A stretch of DNA of 64,000 nt from Allacma fusca (lineage: Eukaryota; Arthropoda; Collembola; Symphypleona; Sminthuridae): assembly GCA_947179485.1 (NCBI GenBank), contig OX359247.1:60175131-60239130 (forward strand), read 5' to 3'. Position 1 is the stretch's first letter; every line of letters begins with the position of its first letter. A program made the translations under genes and the position numbers. This document shows positions 1 to 11,065 of the stretch, piece by piece. The notes beneath the pieces were generated by a model. That model was not told the origin of the DNA and made no database searches. It saw only the letters and a list, made by a program, of their open reading frames with translations.

Positions 1-1345
1 AAGTGAACATCCGTGCTTTGGAATGTCCCCTGTTATCCTATCCACTAAACCATGGACCTCCTTACTAGTAATAGTCATTGCTGTTACCTATCCGCTAGCT
101 CGGGCACATTACAAACATATACCTATATCGGTGCGTCAATCATAGCCTCTCCGATTACCTCTAGTAGGTCACAGGCTTATCGGTACTTTTGTCGGCACTC
201 CATCCGATCATCTCCGTGCTTGGAATGACTCGAACCCTACTAAACCATAAGGTTCCTCCTAATCTTCCTAGCCTCTCGGATTCTACGTATACTAAACTTA
301 TACACAACAATGATTCCGCTCACATTTCGGCCCTTGAATCCCTAAAAACTACGTAGATGAGAATTTTCTTATATGTATGCTTATGTACTATGCCAATGTG
401 TCCACGCTCAATGTACCTCGGCCCTTTGGACTAAATTTTGTTCAAACCTTAATTAAACTGTCCTAATCACCTCGGTGCTCATATTCGGCCCTCCCGATAT
501 AATTTTGTTCTCCGTACATACTATAATCTTTAGATGGTCTGATCTACCTATGCTCTCTAACTGAGCTGTATAGGTTTTGATTTGCAAACTGACTAACTGA
601 AATCTGATATGCTCCGTGCTCACATTCGGCCTTCCGGATTAACTTTAAAGTCCTAGTATTTGCCAAAACCATGACAAATTATGTCCTAATTACCCAGCGC
701 TCAACCGGCACTTCTGGTGGAAAAAAATGGAAAGATGGAAGAAGAAAAGATGTTTGTGAAAAGTTTATGATAGGTCCTATTGTTACCCGTGTAAACCTAC
801 ACATCAGGTAAAGAAAGTAATTTTCAGCGAAAGAGTTTTAATTGGGTTTTGCCCCCTAGCCATGGGGCTCGTAATTACGTAATTTGGAGATAAAGAATCT
901 AAAGACATTTGCGCTCAATCCCGGCCCTTCAAATGTACTTATATTAGAAGGAGAAAGATGTAGAGAAAGAAGAAAGTGAAAAATTATTTTTGAGTTATTT
1001 ACTGAAAGATAGATCATATTTTTGCTTTAAACTAAGCTTGGAAAGTGAATGTTGAGAGTCTTGTATTAATAAAAAATGTCCTAATTAATTGAAAGATTTT
1101 TTAATTGTGTTTTGGGTTCCTATCCCCTAGCCTGGGGTTTCCCAAAACTTTGAAAAGTAATTTAAAGAATTAAAAGAATTTCAACGCTCAAAAACGGCCC
1201 TTTTGAAATTAGGAACTTAAACTTACGAAGAGAAAGATTACTATTATACTGCGCACAAGAACGGCACTTCAGCCGGAATAGTTCCCTTTACAATACGAAC
1301 ACTGTTTATGCCTACGCTCAAAACCCGGCCCTTTAGGCGTCTAAA
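1..1345. repeat. Array of covarying hairpins with conserved loops
   Basis: I see about eleven copies of a short hairpin whose loop is conserved (consensus CGCTCA or TGCTCA, 2-8 free bases, then CGGCCCTT or CGGCACTT) but whose stem changes between copies and stays complementary. Clear copies lie at 127-155 (ATCGG/CCGAT), 312-340 (GATTC/GAATC), 400-431 (GTCCA/TGGAC), 472-497 (TCGG/CCGA), 613-638 (TCCG/CGGA), 694-717 (CCAG/CTGG), 905-936 (ACATTTG/CAAATGT), 1177-1210 (AATTTCAA/TTGAAATT) and 1308-1340 (ATGCCTA/TAGGCGT, with one G-T wobble). Weaker copies are at 179-208 and 1249-1272. A second type with loop GTGCTT sits at 7-26 and 208-228. A third type with a CCCCTAGCC-TGGGG core sits at 839-877 and 1110-1147. 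No coding potential is visible. The family is unknown to me. Confidence 0.75.
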
Positions 1346-2600
1346 AAGATAGAAGAAGACTTATTTTAGTGGAAGAAGCTAATTTTGGTGAAAATTTGTT
1401 ATGCACATACACCTACTATGTACTCTGAAAAGCCCTCAAAATACATATACATATATGCGCCATCTTCTAATTTAAATCTATGATTTGCACCTGAACTCTG
1501 GTTAATTACTCCTGAATATTAGCTACGCCTCGTAACTACATGACAAAATTAATGCGCTCCTAAACATGAAATTCATGAACCTTAAAGAAAAATTGTATTA
1601 CCTTATTGGACGTCCTCTTCCCCTAATTTTCCGGTTGGAAAGAGTCCCAATTTCACTAGTCACTTAAAATAGTATTCCTGGCCAGTAAATAGTTCTTTTT
1701 ATAGTGCTGCACTAGGATTTCTGAATTCGAACTTGAATCCGCGCGTGATGATAATGGCCAAATTTTCTTTCTTGAGGTAACATTGTTGCATGTTATAACT
1801 GCCTTTCACGAGAAGTTTCGGGTGGCCCTGGAGAGAAATGAGAATATTTTCTCCTTGTCGAGCCCCATACTTCCATCCCATGAATTTTGTTTGACTAACG
1901 ACCTTACTTGCTACAAAGTTTGGTCTTATGTCACAGGGTCATCCGCAGGTCCCCGACCTACGGATCCTCCGGGTCCTTACCAAATAAACCCGAAGGCCTG
2001 GCAGAAACACCATGTTACATTTGCTATCACCCGGGTATTGATGTTGTGTGGGAAATAGACAATGTAGCCTAGGTTCGGGCGTTCCATTCCCCTGAATTAT
2101 GGTTTCGATGTTGGTGAAACTCATGAATAAATGGAACTATTGATTCTGTTGTGTAGGTCTAAACTGTCTGATTTATTGGCCGATTATTGTTCCTAGAACT
2201 GATACAATTTACACTGAACAATTAACATTTAACACAAAATAGAATTTGAAGTCTGAATCTCTTCTTCCTGAAATTCTCTGAATTTCATGTTGCCCCGCTT
2301 GCTACCTTTTTGAGATTCATCCCGGAGGGAATGGACTCTAGGTGCGGCTCCTCTTGATGTTGCTTGCTTGAAGTCGAGATTAGAACCTGTACTTAATCTA
2401 CGTGTCTTAATCTAAATCTAATCTTATCCTATTCTTAGTTTATTGTTTATTAAATAATCTGAATCATTTCCTTTCCTTTTCTTGTAATTATGTTATGTCA
2501 GCGTTTGGCGTCACGTAGCCTCTGCTTACGACCTTCCAAACTATTTGCTGACTTAGATTATGCTTATTCTATTCTATTTATAATATATCCGTAACAATAC
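1345..2600. other. Intergenic, no gene recognised
   Basis: Composition changes from the hairpin array to ordinary AT-rich DNA. Short overlapping frames on both strands around 1699-2124 resemble nothing I know and have no splice context. A TATA-like word on the minus strand near 2580 and a TGTTACGG word nearby are weak hints of an old long-terminal-repeat piece, but no partner repeat is visible. Confidence 0.5.
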
Positions 2601-3480
2601 GTCATTAAGAGGCGAAGCACCACGATGTGATGTAACAGCAAGGGCTATAAACTGTTATAGCTTAAAACATTTATATTACGAGAGCGTTAAAGTGTACCTC
2701 GTAGTCATGTATAAGTATATTTGCTTTGTTTGTATTATATTCATATTGCAGTAGCATTTTTTCCCTTGCAAGTATATAATAATATATGGAGTACTTATTC
2801 ATATACAAAGTTTGCAAAATTTAACAATCGGATTCAAATCAAGCATGAATGACTTCCTGCGACAACTACCGGTTGGTGGAAAAGTAATATAAATGTAAAC
2901 AACATATCACACAATAGATGGGGCAAGCTGTACCTCACGTTGTACATACATATGGTTTTGTATATGTTTAGATGTGACCTCATTTGATTTTCTGAGGTCA
3001 AACGGTATACATTGTAGTCAAAAGTAGCTTCCTACTTTTGGTCTAATCTACCCCAGTAAAAAATTGTGGAATGTCTGCTGTCTTTGGTTTGATGGATATA
3101 TGTAGTTGAGAGACACAACAAGACCGAACAGCATCCACAATAGGAACTCAGTTTCCTAAGAAGTACCAATCAAATAGTGCTTTACTTGTTTCTATTGCAT
3201 TTAAACGATTTCAGAGGATAATTGTATGTTCCAACAAAACATGGTGCACTCTCGATACAAGAGCCCCTGAAAGCAGTGACTGTTGCCACGGTGTTTTTAG
3301 GGCAGCGCCATTAGAAGATTGGCATGTACGTACGTCCTTACACGATTCGATACTACTAAACGAATTTCAGCTATACTTTTAATTCCTCAAGGTGATATCT
3401 CGGATGAGTTCAACTTTTGCTAAAATTTCCCCCCGTTCTTTACGAGAAAATTCGCCAAAATTGTTAGCGCTGCTCCTTTG
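2600..3480. other. Intergenic; small reverse copy of a dispersed repeat
   Basis: No gene is seen. About 2905-3005, read on the minus strand, matches part of the dispersed family at 33490-34080 and 38325-38985: the words around GTACAGCTTG, CCATCTATTG and TTTGACCTCAG are shared. The rest is AT-rich unique-looking sequence. Confidence 0.4.
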
Positions 3481-3580
3481 CAGAAGCTAATCGTTGAAGA
3501 TATTTTTCTTGTCCAAGGAGAAAAATTGCACATTATGGTAAAAAAATCATCACTCCGCGATTATTTAAGGCTGTCACGTA

Positions 3581-3985
3581 GGGCGGTGTCAGCCTCTCTC
3601 CTTACACCATTTATAGTAATATATTATGTTGAGCTCAATTCAAAAATAAAAATGAAACGAAAAAACTAAAATTTTGATAATTTTAGAAAAACCATTAAAA
3701 TTGAGAAAATTTATAAAAAAATAATAGTAGTACTGACTGGTATACATAAAAAAAATTTAATTGAAATCAGTGGAACAGTTTGTAAGAAAACAAAGTTTAT
3801 TCTTTTTTATTTTTTTACGTACGAACACGCTTACCGATTTCAACCAATAACGAACTCATCTGTGAAGTTGCCTAAAGAATGTTAACACAAATTTTGAACA
3901 AAATCAGTTAAATAGTTTCGAAGGAAAACTGCGGGACAAACAGTCCCACGGACAACACTTTCCTATAAGGGGGCTGACGCCGTCC
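3581..3985. mobile_element. MITE-like repeat, TIR GGGCGGTGTCAGCC, TA flanks
   Basis: The left end GGGCGGTGTCAGCC and the inverted right end GGCTGACGCCGTCC are imperfect terminal repeats, each flanked by TA, as in Tc1/mariner-type MITEs. A related shorter copy lies at 36440-36785, and a further relative near 59790-60190 shares the left end. Similarity with the last copy begins upstream of the TIR (about 3527), so the true boundary may be wider. Confidence 0.5.
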
Positions 3986-3989
3986 TAAA

Positions 3990-4500
3990 ACCTAGTAATA
4001 TCCACATAGGTTTGTACTTTGTACACATCCTGTGGAGAAAATGCCCCTTAAAGGAAAACAGTTTTAGGTGTGAGTAATTGCATGTTTACCAGTTTTAAAT
4101 ACGAGGTAGCTCTAGCACGTAAGAGTAGTTCTGTTGCCTTTACAGTTTATTAGCGTGTACTTATTTGCGTGCAAGTTTTAATTACTTCGGAACTTTTGCT
4201 CTGCAAGCCAACTTGCTGACGTAACCTTGCAACGAGCTTGCAGAAGTGCATTGTGAACGTAGTATGAGAATGGCTAGTCAAAGTTAAATTAAATTAAATG
4301 ATGGAGAAAATTCCTTGTAAGTAATTCCTAAGTCTTCATTATTGATTATGTACCATGTACTTTTAATTTAATAAATGAACTAAAAATTTTTCACATTTCA
4401 ATTGGTTTCAGTGGAATACATTCTTTATTATAAAAAACAAAAATATGGAACGCTTACCGATTTTTTGCGTGTCCTGTATTAATTAATTATTTACAAAGAA
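3990..4500. other. Downstream flank of the GT31 gene
   Basis: AT-rich, no gene seen. TTTATT words here read as AATAAA on the minus strand and could serve as polyadenylation signals for the glycosyltransferase, but several candidates exist and none can be singled out. Confidence 0.4.
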
Positions 4501-4505
4501 ATTAA

Positions 4506-5608
4506 TTAACTTAGAATTCCCTGTTCGTATTTCTTCCAAAATTGTATCAGCTTCGGGGGGGTCTCGAGTCCATGAACAGCAATAGCATTCTTTTCCTGAT
4601 AGGGTTTGTCTTTCTTCGACCGTTTTGGATTCCAATTCCATTTGTTCAAAATTAATTCAGTAATAGGGAAAGGTTTGATGCAAAGCTTGGCTGCAACGAG
4701 ACTCAGGTAAACATCATCCAAGTTTAAATGCTTCACAAAGGGAGATGCTAACACAAACTGTTGGGTCACATTTCTCGAATAAATGATGGCCGCTCCTGGC
4801 ACCAAACTTGGAAAAGTTTTGAAAGGATACTCATCCCAGGTTATGAACCATTTGTTTTTGCGATCCCCTTCCAAAAATAAACATATCAATGTTTAGTAAA
4901 TCCAAAACAGTAGGTAGAATAATTGAGATGATAAGCAATATTAATTCGTCACATCAATAGGTAAAAACAATTACTTTTAGGGAACACCGGTTCATTGTAC
5001 ACAAACCCACTCCAAAATATTTGCCTCCCTGGAATTTCAAATTCATACTTCCCATTGACTTTCCGGTTGCCCCTTTTCGGGTACTTCCTCGGTTGCCTCA
5101 GAAATCCGATGAGATTGTGCAGCGACACGTACATGTCATCATCGACCATGAACAAGAACTCATAATCCTTACAATATTCCAAGCCCCAATGGAGTCCGGC
5201 AAGGGTTTTGAAAGTATTGTTTCTGTACGTGTCTACGAAATTCGCAATAATAATGTCTTGGTGGTTGGTAACTTCCTCCATGAATTTCTCCTTGACGGAG
5301 ATGTCATTGTAAACTCCATGTCCCAGGATAAAAGCGTACTCAACTGGTACGTCTAATTGTTCCAAGNNNNNNNNNNNNNNNNNNNNNNNNNNNNNNNNNN
5401 NNNNNNNNNNNNNNNNNNNNNNNNNNNNNNNNNNNNNNNNNNNNNNNNNNNNNNNNNNNNNNNNNNNNNNNNNNNNNNNNNNNNNNNNNNNNNNNNNNNN
5501 NNNNNNNNNNNNNNNNNNNNNNNNNNNNNNNNNNNNNNNNNNNNNNNNNNNNNNNNNNNNNNNNNNATAGGGCTTTGTGTTTACCTCGGAGACGCTCATA
5601 CAATCCAC
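4506..5608 (-). CDS. Beta-1,3-glycosyltransferase, GT31, brainiac-like (partial at a gap)
   Basis: A Golgi type II glycosyltransferase of family GT31, which adds galactose or GlcNAc in beta-1,3 linkage to glycolipids or glycoproteins. The downstream exon part 4975-5366 encodes the core, with YAFILGHG and the metal-binding MVDDDMYV motif (DxD), followed by the WSGFVYNEPVFPK stretch. A 107-bp intron (donor GTAATT at 4974, acceptor AG at 4868) leads to the last exon 4506-4867 with KWFITWDEYP, a PGAAIIYS stretch and NLDDVYLSL, matching the DDVYLG-type motif of the brainiac/B3GNT group. About 200 unknown bases hide the region where the R-x-x-x-R-x-T-W motif and the stem would lie. Sequence beyond the gap (5567-5608) stays open, but a donor-like GAG|GTAAAC suggests it may be another exon edge. 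The signal anchor is not visible. Specificity within GT31 is inferred. Confidence 0.82.
5367..5566. other. Assembly gap (200 N)
   Basis: Exactly 200 undetermined bases lie inside the glycosyltransferase gene. The round number suggests a scaffold gap of nominal size, so the coding frame across it cannot be assumed. Confidence 0.99.
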
Positions 5609-5910
5609 CCGTCGCTACATCGTGAATGAACCCTTATGTATGTATGTATACAAAATGCCCGTGTCGGTTTTTCCTGTTTTCGCGGTAAGCACAATGTAAT
5701 ACGCGATTTTTTTAATTTTGATTCGTCCTTCATGTGAAGCTTAATAGCCGTGAAAGACAGGCTTTGGTAGGGCACCACACGACCAGCTCTTCTTCAGACT
5801 ACAGTACTTATACAATGCATTGACGGAGCACATGAAATATGCGACTCTCATTAATACTTGCGAGCCAGTGTGCAACAGTCTTCGATATTTATACTCGAAG
5901 TCCTTCAAAG

Positions 5911-6583
5911 CAAGGATGGGAAACGGAATCGGAATTATATTCGAAAATTTGAGGATTTTAATTCATATTGGAATTCAAAATAATTCACAGGAAGTATTTT
6001 AATTCAAAATCGCATTCAAAATAATTTTTGGAATCGGTATTCAAATATTTTTTACTGAATTCCGATTAAAATAAAGTATTGTTTTCAATTTCATCAAGTG
6101 TACATACTTAAATATAAATTTAAAATTGTCACTAAAATTTTTTTACGTGCAACGTAAATCTAATCAAAGAGTATTGACGACCGTGCCGCAGCAGAACTAG
6201 TCCCAAATATATTTTTTAATAATTTGAGATTGGTTGGCTGTACCACAATCATTTTTGCCATCAGTAGTTTGCACGCTATTTAAAATGTCTATATGTACAT
6301 TATATGAACATAGTCCAAAAATACTTCACTATTGGAATGTCCGTATTGATAAAAACAGACTCAATTGTTTTTAGTTCATGAGTGCTTGACGTGGTACTTG
6401 CACACCTTTTTGGGCCGCACTGGTAAGTGCATTAATTCTGGAAGTATTCCCAGCAGTACTAAAGAAATCTATTGTTTAATTTATGAGAATTTGCTATTAG
6501 TTTGGTTCACTTAATACTGGGAAATATTTGTTGCTACAAATTGTAATGATTAACTCCAAGCATATACCGTCTTCCCGTCCTTG
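5911..6583. mobile_element. Possible word-repeat TIR element
   Basis: The left end CAAGGATGGGAAACGG and the inverted right end CCGTCTTCCCGTCCTTG are related. The left third is full of the word GGAATTCAAAATAATT. No 8-bp duplication is visible, so boundaries or membership in the hAT-like class are uncertain. Confidence 0.35.
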
Positions 6584-6744
6584 ATTACATCGCCTCATTC
6601 AGCAATCTGGCAGATCCCTCATTTTATCTCCTCATCCCGACCTCCCTGATTTTATACATGAACTTCTGAGTCCAAGACAAGGATCAGGGCATTCTACTCA
6701 TCCATTATATTTGAGCGATTCCTGGAATTTTTGTAGTTTTAGTC

Positions 6745-6930
6745 TTGAATAGGAATGGACTAGGAATTTACTAGGAATTGACTAAGAATAGACTAGAAGT
6801 TTGAAGAAAATGTGTGAATAGGACTAGACAAGTGCGAGGAAATTCGTATAAGAATAGACTAGAATTGAATAGGCAATGACAATCCTGCGAAAGAATGAAT
6901 AGACTAGACTAGTCAAGCTCGTGGGCACTA
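6745..6930. mobile_element. Right half of a word-repeat hAT-like element
   Basis: The sequence is dominated by GAATAGACTAGGAATT-like words and ends in GGGCACTA, the inverse of the TAGTGCCC terminus seen at 48261. No matching left terminus is visible, so this would be a truncated copy. Confidence 0.35.
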
Positions 6931-6985
6931 GTGACAGAAAGTGCTCCTTAATAATAAGGATTTGTACTCGCCTCGCGAAACCATA

Positions 6986-7438
6986 AGGGAACGTGTACAA
7001 ATTATGTCATCCAAGTAGTGGGTGGGTGACTTGGTAGTTCTGTGACATGAGATGACAGAGTCCATGGGTCTCTACCGTATTGTATGACATGTACCCAATG
7101 TCATCTATTCTTTACTTAAATTAAATACTTACCTGGAACTCAAAAAATATCTTTCCGAATTTTCATTCAGGATTCGGTGGTTCGACCTGTGCAGCTTCAA
7201 ACGAATATTCCTTTAATTGCATGTGACACGGACAAATTGCGAATCGAAGGAATTTCTATTTACTTTCAACGCTATAAGGTCAACCATAAAGTATGTACAT
7301 AGAATTCTGCGTCTGACACGATGATGTCATTTTCAAGGGTGGGTCAGTGCATTATTAACTTATGACACAAGATGACAGAGGAGTGATAGGGTCCTAAAAT
7401 GGCCCCTTTTTAGATGACATAATTTGTACACGTTCCCT
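6986..7438. mobile_element. MITE with long perfect TIRs
   Basis: A 453-bp element whose first and last 26 bases are exact inverse copies, beginning AGGGAACGTGTACAAATT and ending AATTTGTACACGTTCCCT. The inside carries repeated TGACA and GATGACAGAG words and has no coding frame. The target duplication is short and unclear. Similar TIRs around a TTACGTCA-like word are common in insect MITEs, but I cannot assign a superfamily. Confidence 0.7.
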
Positions 7439-7439
7439 A

Positions 7440-8635
7440 AAGCGCGTTTACGTTGTGTGTGTCGTGCTCGTGCCTCCACCCTTTCAACTTAGAAGAGGGG
7501 ACCATCTACTGATTGCGAGAGTTACTGCTGGATTGTATGGATTATGGTCATTTATGGACTTATGTAAGTATGTTATGGGGAATTCGGCGGAGAGTCTGGA
7601 AATTATGCCCCGAGTCGTCGGATTTATTGCAGACGGGATTATTTCTTCGAAGGATTGTCGGCGGGCTTACTTTTGACGGCAAATAACCAATACGGATGAA
7701 ACTGTTATCTTGCAAATCCGTGGTTTTACTTTTTATGCCAAAATTGTCATTTCATCTCTCCATATTCACATGGTAAGATTACACTGTACTGTACTCTTAA
7801 AATACCGGTTAGACCGCATGCAAGAATAAATACATTTAGTCCTGTACAAGAGTATTTTCAAACTGTTACTTGAAAATTGCAGTTACAATTTGTGGACGCA
7901 CTGCAAGTGAGCATTATTCCTATACTATTATATTCCCGTCCAGGAACTGTTTTATGATGCTGGAAAGCAAGAATGAAATTATCGGGTGCGGATGTGAGAT
8001 ATTCCTGCAAACTTGAAGTAAAACTTAACGGTCATTTATCATCTGTCTATTACTGTCTGTATATGGATAATGCAGCATGTCGCCATTACACGCAGTTCAT
8101 TGCAGGCATGCTGTAACAGTAACCGTACTCATTGTTAGTTTGGATATTATGGATTATTGCTGGTTTTAAAATAATTAAGTTTAAACAATAAGCTTCGTCA
8201 TTACTGATAAAGTGCTGAGTGACCTTAAGCTTAAGAGACGAAGTTTTATGGTAAGTTCATTTTTAATGTTTAATTAACTTTAATTAATGTAAACATTTTC
8301 CAATACCAATAGTATTGCATAATTAATGTATCTTGTTTTTACTAATTTTCAACTCAATTGCGAGTGCTTGCATTGCACTCCTTCCAAAGAAGAATTTCAC
8401 TATTATGTTTAATTGGTACACATACAATATTTCAGTAATAGATTATAAACCGAAGTTTTTGTCAGCAAACGTCTATAGTTTCGGATATAAGAATATCTAT
8501 TAATGCCTTTTTCACTGAATATTCGTTTGGAAGTTCTCGTATTTCGGCTTAGTTTTTTAATCACCGATCAAGCTACGTTGTTATTCAATTTTTGATGGTC
8601 AGGTTATAAACCAAAACCACAAAATTATGCTTTAG
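7440..8635. other. Intergenic, nothing recognised
   Basis: AT-rich DNA with no supported gene. A 73-codon frame at 7455-7676 begins at a non-ATG codon and lacks any recognisable motif. Confidence 0.5.
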
Positions 8636-8638
8636 TAG

Positions 8639-8925
8639 CGAATGTGACGTTTGACCTCACCTGAGCTGCGTTCAAGTTCAAGTATAACTTGAATAGTTCA
8701 GGTGCGTACCAAGTTCAAGTCAAGTTAAGTGCAGACAATTTTGTAACTTGAAACTTGATTATCAAGTTCAAGTGAAATTATAATTTTAACTTGAATTTTC
8801 AAGTTCAAGTTCGATCAAGTTCAAGTTAATAATTTATTACTTGATTGTAAAATCAAGTCAAGTTCAAGTACAATGAATGGAAGTACTTGAATAAAACTTG
8901 AGTATAACTTGAGGTTTTGTCACTG
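8639..8925. mobile_element. TCAAGTTCAAGT-word element, hAT-like
   Basis: The interior consists almost wholly of TCAAGTTCAAGT-type words in both orientations. The right end CACTG gives CAGTGACAAAACCTCA when inverted, and the left end near ATGTGACGTTTGACCTCA resembles it loosely. No target duplication is seen. Confidence 0.4.
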
Positions 8926-8929
8926 AAAA

Positions 8930-9580
8930 GGAAAAGCAATGTAAGCAATGCCTAATTAGTGGCATCATTGCATCCCACAAAAAATAATATTGGGCGTCAA
9001 ACATCATAATAATGACATCGTTGTATTTGTTTTCATTCCATCGACATTAAAGTCGCCCCCACGTTGGCCAGTGGTCGAGAATAATTCTTGTGTTCTGTTT
9101 CCACACTTTGAATTTTGAATAATTAAAATTTCCGTCTTATTGTTTTATAAAGATGTTCTTGATACTCGGGGTTCTTGTTCCATTATAAAAACGAAGTAAT
9201 TGTTCACTTCACCTGTTCTGAAGCCAAGAAGAAGTGTAAGAATAATTTATTATTTCATGTAACAATAATTTTTGCTGATATTAAACATGATGGAGCAGAG
9301 GAACAACCTTATAAATCAACATTGGTTAAATAAAATTAACGACGACAAATATTTATGAATATAACTGCTGGTTACACTCGCCAGATGAGTGCAACACTAA
9401 TGTAAACAAGCCAGTAATGTGATTTCTAAACTCTTAATAGTGCAAATTAGTAAATTAGATTGGACTACAATGTTTACATTTATTTGATCAAGTATTTTAA
9501 ATTTTTTAGCAATTTTAAAGTAAAGAATGTGAGTGGGCTCCCACGCACACACCTCAATTTAAAAAAACACTTTCGGTGGC
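8930..9580. other. Intergenic, AT-rich
   Basis: No gene, RNA or clear repeat is recognised here. Confidence 0.5.
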
Positions 9581-9581
9581 A

Positions 9582-9668
9582 CTACACACACACATACACA
9601 CACTCACTATCTTGGGGGTAACCGGACGGATGATGAGGAGCCGATGATGATGATGACGTCGATGACAG
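9582..9668. repeat. CA and GAT microsatellites
   Basis: An imperfect CA tract (about 9583-9605) is followed by an imperfect GATGAT tract (about 9630-9665). Confidence 0.8.
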
Positions 9669-9697
9669 AACCTGCAAAATAAAAATAAAAATGTAGG

Positions 9698-9745
9698 TCA
9701 TGAGACAAAATGTAAACAAAAAATTGTTTACATTTTGCCTCATGA
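9698..9745. repeat. Near-perfect 22-bp palindrome
   Basis: The arms 9698-9719 and 9724-9745 are inverse complements with a single mismatch around a 4-base loop, read as TCATGAG-CAAAATGTAAACAA. It could form a cruciform or RNA hairpin. Confidence 0.85.
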
Positions 9746-9871
9746 AAGTCCTCTCCCTTCCTTCCCTTCATTATTTAAATATGCCCTTAACCTATAGAAT
9801 TAAAATAATAAAAAAAGTTAAATCCCTTACCATGTATGTACCTACCTGTAAGTCCCGGTCCCTGAAAAGGG

Positions 9872-9879
9872 TATAAATA
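9872..9879 (+). promoter_or_regulatory. TATA box-like element
   Basis: TATAAATA followed about 30 bases later by GC-richer sequence with TCAAGGCAGACTTG. This looks like a core promoter, but no plus-strand gene follows, so it may belong to a repeat. Confidence 0.3.
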
Positions 9880-10264
9880 GGGCAGCCCGTCCAATGGTCA
9901 AGGCAGACTTGTACTAAGTCTCCTTCCGTGAGTAGCTCACGGCGAATCCTCCGAGGAACCCTCGGCACTGTTTCCGTATTATAACGGCTAAGTTAAAACC
10001 TTTCACGTTCCCGCCTATTAAGCCTTATCCTTGACATAAAGCCCTGCTCTCGTCCAATCCTGGTCCAGTCCTGGTCCGCTGGCAAATATTTTGAATTGTC
10101 CAGTCGGTGTTTCTGTCCATGGTAAAACATAGTAATTGTTTTTTTGTCCTAAATATTTTTTTTTTGAAGTATTAATATTTTGATAATAATTTTCATAATT
10201 ATACCTACCTGTGTCCGGATCCATCCTGGTTTTGTGTGGTACCCCTTTTGCTATTATTATTGAC

Positions 10265-11065
10265 AAACATTTTTGGATTTTTTCCACCTAGGTAGTTGAC
10301 AAAATCAGAAAAGTTGACAAAAATTTTGGGATGTTTCTCCGCCTAGGTGGTTGACAAAAATTTAGGGATTTGTCTCCGCCTAGGTAGTTGACAAAATCAA
10401 AAAAATTGACAAACATTTTTGGATTTTTCTCCACCTAGGTAGTTGACAAAATCAGAAAAGTTGACAAAAATTTTGGGATGTTTCTCCGCCTAGGTGGTTG
10501 ACAAAATCAAAAAAATTGACAAAAATTTTTGGATTTTTCTCCACCTAGGTAGTTGACAAAATCAAAAAAAATGACAAAAATTTTTGGATTTTTCTCCACC
10601 TAGGTAGTTGACAAAAATTTAGGGATTTGTCTCCGCCTAGGTAGTTGACATAATCAAAAAGATTGACAAACATTTTTGGATTTTTTTCCACCTAGGTAGT
10701 TGACAAAATCAGAAAAGTTGACAAAAATTTTGGGATTTTTTTCCACCTAGGTAGTTGACAAAATCAGAAAAGTTGACAAAAATTTTGGGATGTTTCTCCG
10801 CCTAGGTGGTTGACAAAATCAAAAAAATTGACAAAAATTTTGGGATTTTTCTCCGCCTAGGTAGTTGACAAAATCCAAAAAAATGACAAAAATTTTTGGA
10901 TTTTTCTCCACCTAGGTAGTTGACAAAATCAGAAAAGTTGACAAAAGTTTTTGGATTTTGCTCCGCCTAGGTAGTTGACAAAATCAGAAAAGTTGACAAA
11001 AATTTTGGGATTTTTCTCCCCCTAGGTAGTTGACAAAAATTTAGGGATTTGTCTCCGCCGGGGCA
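10265..11065. repeat. 55-bp minisatellite
   Basis: About sixteen tandem units, mostly 55 bp, each with a CTCCRCCTAGGTRGTTGACA block, a TTGACAAAAATTTTKGGATT block and an AvrII-type CCTAGG palindrome. A few units are shortened to about 37 bp by loss of one internal TTGACAAA block. Some units differ at only one or two positions, implying recent homogenisation. Confidence 0.9.

Noticed and set aside
1900-2600. Possible old long terminal repeat, minus strand
   Set aside because: Only isolated hints (TGTTACGG word, TATA-like and AATAAA words); no second repeat, primer site or coding part can be seen in the window.
7455-7676. 73-codon frame beside a MITE
   Set aside because: No ATG start, no motif and no splice context.
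10018-10287. 89-codon minus-strand frame
   Set aside because: It starts in the first minisatellite unit and has no family resemblance; a non-standard exon cannot be supported.
10265-11065. CRISPR-like regular array
   Set aside because: Units are contiguous with no unique spacers, and the context is eukaryotic; it is a minisatellite.
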